The translations under genes were made by a program, and so were the position numbers. Positions 56,889-64,000 of a stretch of DNA of 64,000 bases are shown piece after piece. Each line of letters begins with the position of its first letter. Position 1 is the stretch's first letter. Origin of the DNA: Actinokineospora bangkokensis (lineage in GTDB: Bacteria > Actinomycetota > Actinomycetes > Mycobacteriales > Pseudonocardiaceae); NCBI RefSeq assembly GCF_001940455.1, contig NZ_MKQR01000026.1:72593-136592 (forward strand), in the 5' to 3' direction. The notes beneath the pieces were generated by a model that did no database searches, was not told where the DNA came from, and saw only the letters and a list, made by a program, of their open reading frames with translations.

Positions 56889-57452
56889 ATGCCAGGCCAC
56901 ACACCGCAGGAGGCGGTGGAGAACTTCCTCGAACCACTGCGTGACGCGGTAGCGGTTCTCGACGGTTACACCCAACTGTTCGTTCAGCCGCGAGGCCCCT
57001 ATCGCAAGGGCGTGCGCTTCGCCTGGCATCTCAATGAAGACCGCGGCGCCCGCTTGGGTGACGTCGGCGTGTTCTACGCCAGCATGAAATTCGAGATCAT
57101 CGACGCCGATCCGGCGCGACACGAAGCTCCTCTGCGCGTGACGACCAAAGAGTACAACTACTGCCTCGAAGGTCCGGACGGCAAAGACCTGTGGCGGTTT
57201 CACTGGCACCCCGACAGCAAGGTCAGTCACGAGCGCGGGCCGCACATGCACACGCCGCCCACGTACAGGGAGCACTGGCCCACACCTCGCATGACCTTGG
57301 AGAAGGCCGTTCTGTGGTGCGTTCGCGCGGGTGCGCCGCTGTCGTGCACCCTGGAAGAGGCGGAGCGAACACTAGCCCTCACGGAGGGACAGCACGTCTT
57401 GTGGCGGGGATGGAGCAACCACCCCGAAGAACGACGGTTGCAGTCGACTTAG
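56889..57452 (+). CDS. Protein of 187 residues, possible DUF6516/toxin-like, partner of the small ORF
   Basis: Function unknown. Central features are KEYNYCLEGPDGKDLWRFHW and the His-rich HPDSKVSHERGPHMHTPP; this His/Asp-rich segment loosely recalls small nuclease-like partners in two-gene systems. The region before it (YRKGVRFAWHLNEDRGARLGD) looks folded, and the C-terminus has a helix (TLEEAERTLALTEGQHV). ATG with GGGGGAG upstream. Codon use is less G+C-biased than in neighbouring genes, a sign of transfer. The pairing as toxin-antitoxin is a guess. Confidence 0.6.
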   Translation: MPGHTPQEAVENFLEPLRDAVAVLDGYTQLFVQPRGPYRKGVRFAWHLNEDRGARLGDVGVFYASMKFEIIDADPARHEAPLRVTTKEYNYCLEGPDGKDLWRFHWHPDSKVSHERGPHMHTPPTYREHWPTPRMTLEKAVLWCVRAGAPLSCTLEEAERTLALTEGQHVLWRGWSNHPEERRLQST

Positions 57453-57645
57453 CTCGATACACCATTGCGGCAATCGAGCATCTTTGCTGTCGCGCATTCA
57501 GCCGCGCCCGCGCCAGCACCGCGGTCCACCCTGAACCACCGCTGATTCATCCCCGCCCTGGCAGACCTGCACGTGCCTAGCGCCGCAACAAGCGCAATCA
57601 ACACGAATTGCTTTTCGGGACGACCATCGCACCACAGAAGCCATT

Positions 57646-57698
57646 GGCCCCTGCGCAACCACACACCGATCTAAGCACGATGGTGACGCGCAGGGGCC
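57646..57698 (-). terminator. Probable terminator downstream of fadE25
   Basis: GGCCCCTGCGC (57646-57656) pairs perfectly with 57688-57698; the 31-base loop is longer than usual. It lies just beyond the fadE25 stop on the minus strand. The remaining 57453-57645 shows no gene. Confidence 0.55.
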
Positions 57699-57710
57699 GA
57701 ATGACAGGCC

Positions 57711-58871
57711 CTAGCGGAGCAGCTGGCGGGCCATGACCATGCGCTGGATCTGGTTGGTGCCCTCGTAGATCTGGGTGATCTTGGCGTCGCGCATCATGCG
57801 CTCGACGGGGAAGTCGCGGGTGTAGCCCGCGCCGCCGAAGAGCTGGACGGCGTCGGTGGTGACCTGCATGGCGGTGTCGGAGGCGAAGGTCTTGGCCGCC
57901 GAGGAGGCGAAGGAGGCGTCGGGTTCGCCGCGCTCGACCTTGGCGGCGGCGGCGTAGACCAGGTGGCGGGCGGCCTCGATCTTCATGGCCATGTCCGCGA
58001 GCATGAACTGCACGCCCTGGAAGGTGCCGATGGCCTTGCCGAACTGCTTGCGGTCCTTGACGTAGGCCACGGTCGCGTCCAGGGCGCCCTGGGCGATGCC
58101 GAGGGCCTGGGCGCCGATGGAGTGGCGGGTGTGGTCGAGGGTGCGGAAGGCCAGCCGCAGGCCCTGGCCGGGCTCGCCGATGATGCGGTGCTCCGGGATG
58201 GTGCAGTTCTCGAAGTAGATCTCCCGGGTCGGGGAGCCCTTGATGCCGAGCTTGCGCTCCTTCGGGCCCACGGAGAAGCCGGGGTCGTCCTTGTGCACGA
58301 TGAACGCCGAGATGCCGTCGGCGGGCTTGGCCGCGTCCGGGTCGGTCACGGCCATGACCGTGTACCAGCTGGAGATGCCCGCGTTGGTGATCCAGCACTT
58401 GGTGCCGTTGATCACCCAGTGGTCGCCGTCGCGGCGCGCCTTGGTGCGCATCGAGGCGGTGTCCGAGCCCGCCTCGCGCTCGGAGAGGGCGTAGGAGGCC
58501 ATCTCGCCGCCCGCGGCGATGGTGGGCAGCACCTCCTTCTTCAGCTCCTCGGAGCCGCCGAGCACCAGGTTCATCGTGCCCAGCTTGTTGACCGCCGGGA
58601 TCAGCGAGGAGGTCGCGCAGACCCGGGCGATCTCCTCGATGACGATGTTGCCCGCGATCGAGTCCGCGCCCTGGCCGTCGTAGGCCTCGGGGATGTGCGG
58701 GGCGTTGAAGCCCGCCTTGTTCAGCGCGGCCAGCGCCTCGTCCGGGTAGCGCTCCTGCTCGTCCACCTCGGTGGCGTACGGGGCGATCTCCTTCTCCGCG
58801 AGGTCGCGGACGGCCTCGCGCAGTGCGTTGTGCTCGTCGCCGAGCCGGTACAGGTCGAAGCCCGCGTCCAC
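57711..58871 (-). CDS. fadE25: Acyl-CoA dehydrogenase (FadE25 type)
   Basis: FAD enzyme of beta-oxidation, 386 residues, very close in order and motifs to Rv3274c. Visible: [18 protein letters not shown] and WITNAG (FAD/substrate region), [61 protein letters not shown] (in parts [19 protein letters not shown] and QIYEGTNQ), whose Glu is the catalytic base. The GTG start has GGAGG seven bases upstream. A palindrome upstream may be its operator. Neighbours purE and purK are unrelated in pathway but conserved in order. Confidence 0.94.
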   Translation of the reverse strand: MDAGFDLYRLGDEHNALREAVRDLAEKEIAPYATEVDEQERYPDEALAALNKAGFNAPHIPEAYDGQGADSIAGNIVIEEIARVCATSSLIPAVNKLGTMNLVLGGSEELKKEVLPTIAAGGEMASYALSEREAGSDTASMRTKARRDGDHWVINGTKCWITNAGISSWYTVMAVTDPDAAKPADGISAFIVHKDDPGFSVGPKERKLGIKGSPTREIYFENCTIPEHRIIGEPGQGLRLAFRTLDHTRHSIGAQALGIAQGALDATVAYVKDRKQFGKAIGTFQGVQFMLADMAMKIEAARHLVYAAAAKVERGEPDASFASSAAKTFASDTAMQVTTDAVQLFGGAGYTRDFPVERMMRDAKITQIYEGTNQIQRMVMARQLLR

Positions 58872-58910
58872 CGCGCCACCTCCAGGGTTGTCCAGGAACC
58901 GGATGACATG

Positions 58911-58923
58911 TTACCGGCCGGTA
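58911..58923. promoter_or_regulatory. Palindrome TACCGGCCGGTA upstream of fadE25
   Basis: TTACCGGCCGGTA includes a perfect 12-bp palindrome about 40 bases before the fadE25 start, in the 75-bp gap to purE. The form fits a TetR-type operator of fatty-acid genes, but the regulator is not known. Confidence 0.5.
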
Positions 58924-58946
58924 CCCCCCGGCGCCCTAGAGCCGCG

Positions 58947-59438
58947 TCACAACGACGCGCGCAGGGCCGCGTCCTTCTCGAGCACCATCGTCTCCAGCCC
59001 GGCGGCGAACTCCGCGAGCTTGGCGCGCAGGCCCTCGTCGGAGGCCGCCAGGATCCGCACCGCGAGCAGCCCGGCGTTGCGCGCGCCGCCCACCGACACC
59101 GTGGCGACGGGGATGCCCGCGGGCATCTGCACGATCGACAGCAGCGAGTCGAGCCCGTCGAGGTGCTTGAGCGGCACCGGCACGCCCACCACCGGCAGCA
59201 CGGTCGCCGAGGCCACCATGCCGGGCAGGTGCGCGGCGCCGCCCGCCCCGGCGATGACCACCCGCAGGCCCCGCGACTCCGCCGTCGCCGCGTAGTCGAG
59301 CATCCGGCGCGGGGTGCGGTGCGCCGACACCACGCTCACCTCGTGCTCGACGCCGAACTCCGCCAGCGCCTCGGCGGCCAGCCGCATGACCGGCCAGTCC
59401 GAGTCGCTGCCCATGATGAGGCCTACCTGCGGTGCCAC
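58947..59438 (-). CDS. purE: N5-carboxyaminoimidazole ribonucleotide mutase
   Basis: Purine synthesis: rearranges N5-CAIR to CAIR. The 163-residue class I PurE has [13 protein letters not shown] (phosphate loop), SAHRTP (catalytic His), [11 protein letters not shown], and [14 protein letters not shown]. The GTG at 59438 has AAGGAG six bases upstream; a longer frame to 59558 includes the GC-rich spacer and is rejected. It follows purK across a 175-bp spacer with several inverted repeats. Confidence 0.96.
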   Translation of the reverse strand: MAPQVGLIMGSDSDWPVMRLAAEALAEFGVEHEVSVVSAHRTPRRMLDYAATAESRGLRVVIAGAGGAAHLPGMVASATVLPVVGVPVPLKHLDGLDSLLSIVQMPAGIPVATVSVGGARNAGLLAVRILAASDEGLRAKLAEFAAGLETMVLEKDAALRASL

Positions 59439-59613
59439 GATTCGCTCCTTCGCGTCGCACGGGTGCGGACCCGCCCGTCCCCGCCCGAGCCGGGGCGGGA
59501 CGTGGGGGCTGGACAAGTGTCCCAACGAGCCCACCCACCCCGCCGCACGTCCCCGCACCAGCCGGGGACGGTGCCGGGCGGGGACGTGGGGGCGGGTGGC
59601 GGGAGGAAATGTC
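59439..59613. repeat. Spacer between purK and purE with repeated GC-rich palindromic units
   Basis: CGTCCCCGC-type and GCGGGGACGTGGGGGC-type stretches occur several times in both orientations, for example CCACGTCCCCGC complement at 59577-59591. They could form nested hairpins that attenuate transcription from purK into purE. No gene is seen. Confidence 0.5.
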
Positions 59614-60798
59614 TCAGTGAATTGAGTAGCCGTCGGTCCACTCAGCCGTGGAGAGCCAGTGGGCGGCGAGGCGGGCGCGGTGGCGCAGGTCGTCGAGGTC
59701 GTCGCCGAGGAAGGTGACGTGGCCGACCTTGCGGCCGGGGCGCTCGGCCTTGCCGTAGAAGTGGGGGTTCGCGTCGCGGTAGCGGGCGAACAGGTGGTGC
59801 AGGCGCTCGTCGACGCCCATCTCCGGCGCCTGGTCGGCGCCGAGCACGTTCGCCATCACCGTCCAGCGGGCGACCGTGGCGGTGGCGCCGAGCGGGTAGT
59901 CCAGGACGGCGCGCACGTGCTGCTGGAACTGCGAGGTGCGCGAGCCCTCGATGGTCCAGTGCCCGGAGTTGTGCGGGCGCATCGCCAGTTCGTTGATGAC
60001 CAGGCCGTCGCCGGTGTCGAACAGCTCGACGGCCATCACGCCCACCACGCCGAGCTCGTGGGCGATGCGCAGGGCCATGTCCTGCGCGGCCTCGGCCTCG
60101 TCCTCGGACAGCCCCGGGGCGGGGGCGATGGTCTCCACGCAGATGCCGTCGACCTGCACCGTCTCCACCACCGGCCAGCACCCGCCCTGGCCGAACGGGG
60201 AGCGGGCCACCATCACCGCCAGCTCGCGGCGCATGTCGACCATGGCCTCCACCAGCAGCGGCGTGCCTGCGGCGAGCAGGTCGGGCACCAGCGCGCGGGC
60301 CTCGTCGGCGGAGCCGACCACCCACACCCCGCGGCCGTCGTAGCCGCCGCGCGCGGCCTTGAGCACGCTGGGCCAGCCGTGCTCGTCGCCGAAGCGCACG
60401 AGGTCGTCGGCGGAGGTGACCTCGGCGTAGGCGGGCACGGGCAGCCCGAGGGCGCCGAGCCGCCTGCGCATCACCAGCTTGTCCTGGGCGTGCACCAGGG
60501 CCTCGGACCCCGGCCGCACCGTGACCCCCTCGGCCTCCAGGGCGCGCAGGTGCTCGGTGGGGACGTGCTCGTGGTCGAAGGTGACCACGTCGACGCCCTC
60601 GGCGAAGGCGCGCAGGGCGTCGAGGTCGGTGTGGTGGCCGAGGCTGACCTCGGGGGCCACCAGCGGCGCGGGCTCGTCCGCCGACACCGCGAGCACGTGC
60701 AGCGACTGGCCGAGCGCGACGGCGGCCTGGTGCGTCATCCGCGCCAGCTGCCCGCCGCCGACCATCCCGACCACGGGGAAACCGGTGCGTGGGTCCAC
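59614..60798 (-). CDS. purK: N5-carboxyaminoimidazole ribonucleotide synthase
   Basis: ATP-grasp enzyme that makes N5-CAIR from AIR, bicarbonate and ATP, just before PurE. The 394-residue protein has [17 protein letters not shown] at the N-terminus, [25 protein letters not shown], and the ATP-grasp metal region [21 protein letters not shown] start. The GT87 gene ends 12 bases upstream, so the two are probably in one transcript. Matches Rv3276c. Confidence 0.96.
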   Translation of the reverse strand: MDPRTGFPVVGMVGGGQLARMTHQAAVALGQSLHVLAVSADEPAPLVAPEVSLGHHTDLDALRAFAEGVDVVTFDHEHVPTEHLRALEAEGVTVRPGSEALVHAQDKLVMRRRLGALGLPVPAYAEVTSADDLVRFGDEHGWPSVLKAARGGYDGRGVWVVGSADEARALVPDLLAAGTPLLVEAMVDMRRELAVMVARSPFGQGGCWPVVETVQVDGICVETIAPAPGLSEDEAEAAQDMALRIAHELGVVGVMAVELFDTGDGLVINELAMRPHNSGHWTIEGSRTSQFQQHVRAVLDYPLGATATVARWTVMANVLGADQAPEMGVDERLHHLFARYRDANPHFYGKAERPGRKVGHVTFLGDDLDDLRHRARLAAHWLSTAEWTDGYSIH

Positions 60799-60810
60799 GA
60801 GCCCAGGACT

Positions 60811-62007
60811 CTACCCAGCCGCCCCGGCGGGCTCCCGACGCGCCCGCACGGCCCTGACCAGCAGTGTCAACCCCACCACAGCGGGTACGAGCAGGTAAGC
60901 GCTGCCGATCGCGTACTCCCACGGCGTCCACTCGAACTCGACGAACTCCTGGGCGTGCCCGTTGCGCATGAAGATCAGCACGCAGCTGGCGAACACCGCG
61001 GCCACCAGCGCGGGCGCCCACGCGTCGCGCGGGGACCGCACGCGCCCGAGCAGGAGCACCAGCAGCGGCACCGCCCACACCCAGTGGTGCGACCAGGACA
61101 CGGGGCTGATGAGCAGCCCGAAGAACGCGGACACGAGCAGCGCGGGCAGTGCGGGCGACCGGCGCACGAGCAGCGCGCACGGCACCACGAGCACCAGCGC
61201 GACCACGGCGACGGCCACCTCGGACCACTCGGCACCGTCGAACAGCCGCAGCACCAACCCGTTCAGCGACTGGTTGCCCGCCCAGTACACGGGCCCGACG
61301 CGGTCGGGGTCCTGCACCGCGCTGCCCCAGTAGTCCACGACGTCTTGGCGCGCCACCAGGAACATCAGCAGCTGCAACCCCAGGAACACCCCCACCGCGC
61401 GCGCCGCGTCCGCCCAGCGCTTGAGCAGCAGCAGGTGCCCGACGAAGACGAGCGGGGTCAGCTTCACCGCGGCGGCCACGCCGACGAGCACCCCGCCCGC
61501 CCTGCTGCCGCGCGCGCCGAGCACGAGGACGTCCACGACGACCAGCGCCATCAGCACGAGGTTGATCTGGCCCAAAGCGACGGACCGCCACACCGGTTCC
61601 AATACGAGGAAGGCGATCCCCAGGCCCGCCAACGCCTTCCACGACCCCATCCACTGTGGACGGGACGGCAGGGCGTCGACGCACACCTTCACGACCACGG
61701 CGAGCGCGAGCAGGCTGAGCGCGCCGAGCAGGCCCCACGCGACCTGCGTGGGCACCAGCGCCATGGGGACGAAGAAGAGCGCGGCCGTGGGCGGGTAGGT
61801 GAAGGGCAGCCCGGCCCAGTCCGGCTCGGCCGCCAACGACATCCGCGCGTACAGCGGTTCACCGTGCAGGAGCGCCGCGCCGCCCGCGCGGTAGACGGCA
61901 CTGTCCACCCCGAGGTGCGCCCCCGCGAGCCACCCCGCGACCCCCAGCACGACGCACACCGCGGGCGCGACCCACACCCACCACCGACCCCGCTCAGCCA
62001 CTCTCAC
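60811..62007 (-). CDS. GT87-family polyprenol-phosphate mannosyltransferase-like membrane protein
   Basis: A 398-residue integral membrane glycosyltransferase, GT-C fold, with about ten helices. The first loop has VDSAVYRAGG with an acidic residue (VDSAVY) and FTYPPTAALFF, the GT87/PimE signature; LGQINLVLMALV and NQSLNGLVLRL are also typical. It would move mannose from polyprenyl-phosphate-mannose to a lipid or glycan outside the membrane. It precedes purK by 12 bases. The exact acceptor is unknown. Start is GTG 62007 or a GTG two codons later. Confidence 0.87.
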   Translation of the reverse strand: MRVAERGRWWVWVAPAVCVVLGVAGWLAGAHLGVDSAVYRAGGAALLHGEPLYARMSLAAEPDWAGLPFTYPPTAALFFVPMALVPTQVAWGLLGALSLLALAVVVKVCVDALPSRPQWMGSWKALAGLGIAFLVLEPVWRSVALGQINLVLMALVVVDVLVLGARGSRAGGVLVGVAAAVKLTPLVFVGHLLLLKRWADAARAVGVFLGLQLLMFLVARQDVVDYWGSAVQDPDRVGPVYWAGNQSLNGLVLRLFDGAEWSEVAVAVVALVLVVPCALLVRRSPALPALLVSAFFGLLISPVSWSHHWVWAVPLLVLLLGRVRSPRDAWAPALVAAVFASCVLIFMRNGHAQEFVEFEWTPWEYAIGSAYLLVPAVVGLTLLVRAVRARREPAGAAG

Positions 62008-62111
62008 AGCAAACCACGCCGCTGAAATCCAGCCGACACGCCCAACGATTCACGTGAAACTTCTGTGAGCGACCACTCGACAGTGTGATGACTATCGAAC
62101 ACGCGTTCGAC

Positions 62112-62864
62112 TCACGCGCGGGAAACGGCCTTCAGCAGACCCGCCACACCCGGCAGCACCAGCGGCAGCCGTTCCACCCGCACCGACACGGGCACGCCGC
62201 TGAGCGCGTCCTCGCGGGAGAACCGGTCGAGCGCGCCCGCCCGCACCGCCGCCACCCGCGCGGACAGCCCGGCGTCCCGCTCCACCAGCGCCGCGCACAC
62301 CGACGGCCCCAGCACCGCCAGCGTCTCCCCGCGGTCGAACACCACGTGCAGGGTCTCGGCGAGCAGGACCTGCGCCGCCAGCCGCGGCCAGCCCACCACC
62401 CCGGACAGGTCGGCCGCCGCGAGCAGCAGCACGTGCGTCGCGGACGGGCACCCACCCCGGTGCCGCGAGCGCCGGTAGACCTCAGCGAGCCGCCGGTGCA
62501 GGTAGGCGGCGGTGGACAGGCCGGTCAGCGGGTCGACCGGGTCGGTGCGCGGCGTGCCCGCGACCTCCGCCCAGCCCTCCGCGGCCGCCCGCAGCCAGGC
62601 CGCGGGCAGCGCGTCGGCGTCGGCGGCGACCAGGTCGTCCGGCAGCGCCATCGCCGCGTGCAGGGCGGCCACGTCGTCCAGCACCTCGGGCAGGCCCGCG
62701 CCGGACCGGGCCCGCGCCCCGCCCAGGGCGCCCAGCGCGGGCAGCAGGTCGCCGTCCGCCGCCGCGCACACGGCGTCGACCTCGGGCAGCGACCAGTCGC
62801 TCGGGAAGCGCCAGCCCGCGGCGGCGCTGGCGGCCCGCCAGCGGTCGCGCAGGGGCAGCGGCAC
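62112..62864 (-). CDS. Protein with a degenerate GGDEF-like domain
   Basis: About 250 residues, poorly conserved. DPVDPLTGLSTAAYLHRRL resembles the DxLTGLxNRxxL start of GGDEF domains, followed by a strand (THVLLLAAADLSG). The signature GGDEF loop itself is missing: the equivalent region reads FDRGETLAVLG. It is therefore unlikely to make cyclic-di-GMP. The N-terminal ~90 residues are helical. The GTG at 62864 is chosen because GAGAGA lies upstream; the frame extends to 63062, overlapping the sigma-factor gene. Divergent from that gene. Confidence 0.55.
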   Translation of the reverse strand: MPLPLRDRWRAASAAAGWRFPSDWSLPEVDAVCAAADGDLLPALGALGGARARSGAGLPEVLDDVAALHAAMALPDDLVAADADALPAAWLRAAAEGWAEVAGTPRTDPVDPLTGLSTAAYLHRRLAEVYRRSRHRGGCPSATHVLLLAAADLSGVVGWPRLAAQVLLAETLHVVFDRGETLAVLGPSVCAALVERDAGLSARVAAVRAGALDRFSREDALSGVPVSVRVERLPLVLPGVAGLLKAVSRA

Positions 62865-63012
62865 GGGTCTGGCTCTCTCGGGGGGTAGCACGGCAGTGGG
62901 ACGCCCGGACGGGGGAACCGTGACGCGACACCCGCCCGTCACTCCTTCGGGGCTGGTCAGGGGCCTGGCGCGCGGGCGTGCGACACACTGGTGGGCGGGC
63001 GAAGGGGGAGCA

Positions 63013-64000
63013 GTGGTCGACGGGGACGCCGAGCTGATCGCGGCGGTTCGGCAGGGGCGCACGGCCTGCTACGGGCAGCTCTACGAGCGGCACGTCGGCG
63101 CCGCGCGCGGCCTGGCCCGCCAGCTCTCCCGCTCCCCCGCCGAGGCCGACGACCTGGTGTCCGAGGCGTTCGCCAAGGTGCTCGACGTGCTGCGCCACGG
63201 GGGCGGGCCGGACACCGCGTTCCGCGCGTACCTGCTCACCGCGCTGCGCAACACCGCCTACGACCGCACCCGCCGCGACCGCAGGGTCGAGCTCACCGAG
63301 GACGTGTCGCTGGCCGGGGGCGTGCGGCAGGAGGCGGTGGCGGTGCCGTTCACCGACACCGCCGTGGCGGGCCTGGAGCGCTCGCTGGCCGCCCGCGCGT
63401 TCGCCGCGCTGCCCGAGCGGTGGCAGACCGTGCTCTGGCACACCGAGGTCGAGGGGCAGGGCCCGGCCGAGGTGGCGCCGCTGCTCGGGCTCACGCCCAA
63501 CGGCGTGTCCGCCCTGGCCTACCGGGCACGCGAGGGGCTGCGGCAGGCGTACCTGCAGGTGCACCTGGCCGAGGCGCCCGACCGGCGCTGCCACGCCACC
63601 GCCGAGCGGCTGGGCGCCTGGGTGCGCGGGGGGCTGTCGCGGCGGGAGACCGCGCAGGTGGAGGCGCACCTGGACGAGTGCGCGCGGTGCCGGGCGCTGG
63701 CCGCTGAGCTGACCGAGGTCAACGGCAGCCTGCGCGCGGTGATCGCACCGTTGGTGCTGGGCCCCGCCGCCGCGCTGTACCTGGCGGGCACCCTCGGCGG
63801 CGGCGCGGCCGTGGGCACGGCGGTGGCCTCCACCGCGGGTGCCGCGGGGTCGGCGGCGGGGTCGGCGGCGGGGTCGGCGGCGGGGTCGGCGGCGGGGTCG
63901 GCGGCGGGGTCGGCGGTGCGGCAGGTCGCCGTGGCGGGCGTGTCCGGTGCTGCGGTCGTGGCGGCGGTCGTCGCCGGGCTCGTCACGGGCCCGGCAGGCC
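63013..64000 (+). CDS. ECF-type sigma factor fused to a zinc-finger anti-sigma-like domain, 3' end outside window
   Basis: At least 329 residues. Region 2 spans about 18-90 (CYGQLYERHVGAARGLA, ADDLVSEAFAKVL) and region 4 about 126-182 (ALPERWQTVLWHTEVEG, GLTPNGVSALAYRAREGL). A zinc-binding segment follows with HLDECARC (His219, Cys223, Cys226). Then come a hydrophobic stretch, an AGSA repeat from 278 and another hydrophobic stretch, probably a membrane anchor. Sigma factor and regulator thus appear joined in one membrane protein. GTG 63013 has GGGGGAG upstream. Divergent from the GGDEF-like gene. Confidence 0.87.
   Translation, partial: MVDGDAELIAAVRQGRTACYGQLYERHVGAARGLARQLSRSPAEADDLVSEAFAKVLDVLRHGGGPDTAFRAYLLTALRNTAYDRTRRDRRVELTEDVSLAGGVRQEAVAVPFTDTAVAGLERSLAARAFAALPERWQTVLWHTEVEGQGPAEVAPLLGLTPNGVSALAYRAREGLRQAYLQVHLAEAPDRRCHATAERLGAWVRGGLSRRETAQVEAHLDECARCRALAAELTEVNGSLRAVIAPLVLGPAAALYLAGTLGGGAAVGTAVASTAGAAGSAAGSAAGSAAGSAAGSAAGSAVRQVAVAGVSGAAVVAAVVAGLVTGPAG
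63844..63915 (+). repeat. Six perfect 12-bp tandem repeats inside the sigma-factor gene
   Basis: GCGGGGTCGGCG is repeated six times without change and encodes Ala-Gly-Ser-Ala each time. Since 12 is a multiple of three, changes in copy number would keep the reading frame. It links the zinc-binding part and the last hydrophobic segment. Confidence 0.95.

Noticed and set aside
62865..63062. Longer start for the GGDEF-like gene
   Set aside because: It would overlap the 5' end of the divergent sigma-factor gene and has Pro/Ser/Thr-rich shadow-like sequence.
63844..63915. Tandem repeats as a CRISPR array
   Set aside because: The 12-bp units are contiguous without spacers and are in frame within a coding region.

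Overview
The window is a very G+C-rich actinobacterial chromosome segment. It carries long runs of core genes in the order found in Mycobacterium tuberculosis around Rv3235-Rv3277: secA1, hpf, comF, lpqB-mtrB-mtrA, tmk, sahH, a cationic amino-acid permease, manA, a TobH-like gene, manB, DUF3499, whiB2, fbiA-fbiB, a mannose-1-P guanylyltransferase, wbbL, rmlD, LytR-CpsA-Psr genes, TIGR03089, fadE25 and purE-purK. GTG starts, four-base GTGA overlaps, WhiB, F420 genes and mycobacterial-type cell-wall genes all fit Actinomycetota. A Pseudonocardiales relative (Saccharothrix/Actinosynnema/Lentzea type) is my best guess, but it is an inference. I saw no rRNA, tRNA, CRISPR array, prophage or transposase gene.

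Layout. 1-14 kb: end of a TrmH/SpoU methylase, an Rv3235-like gene, then a minus-strand block for protein export (SecA), ribosome hibernation (HPF), ComF, the MtrAB-LpqB signalling operon, thymidylate kinase and SAH hydrolase; a VOC gene is inserted between tmk and mtrA. 14-21 kb: a membrane protein with an alpha/beta-hydrolase signature, a MutL-like ASKHA protein, an amino-acid permease and a CDF metal transporter. 21-25 kb: mannose activation (manA, TobH-like, Trm112-like, phosphomannomutase) and DUF3499. 25-34 kb: a metallopeptidase-like gene, a 1135-residue glycosyltransferase, whiB2, a site-2 protease and the overlapping fbiA-fbiB-Nudix-GntR chain. 34-48 kb: a DNA glycosylase, then sugar-nucleotide and glycosyltransferase genes (manC, wbbL, five additional glycosyltransferases, rmlD, rmlB). 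48-56 kb: two LCP ligases, TIGR03089, small enzymes, a molybdopterin oxidoreductase and an SDR. 56-64 kb: a two-gene module of different composition, fadE25, purE, purK, a GT87 mannosyltransferase, a GGDEF-like remnant and an ECF sigma factor fused to a zinc-binding domain, which runs off the window.

Functionally, much of the segment is a cell-envelope chromosome arm. ManA, ManB and ManC supply GDP-mannose; RmlB and RmlD supply dTDP-rhamnose; WbbL puts rhamnose on the arabinogalactan linker; LCP proteins attach finished glycan to peptidoglycan; MtrAB-LpqB and WhiB2 tie envelope work to division. The glycosyltransferases between wbbL and rmlD look like an added, lineage-specific glycan locus.

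The most unusual signal is non-coding: five copies (6.4, 19.4, 37.3, 45.4 and 45.8 kb) of a ~145-150 bp palindromic element, all between genes. Its two arms differ from copy to copy but remain complementary within each copy, while short unpaired blocks (CCCCTAC, GGGAAAAG, GAAAAGA) do not change. Three copies are followed by a nearly invariant 54-bp block and a DnaA-box-like TGTGGACAA. I recognise no named family for it.
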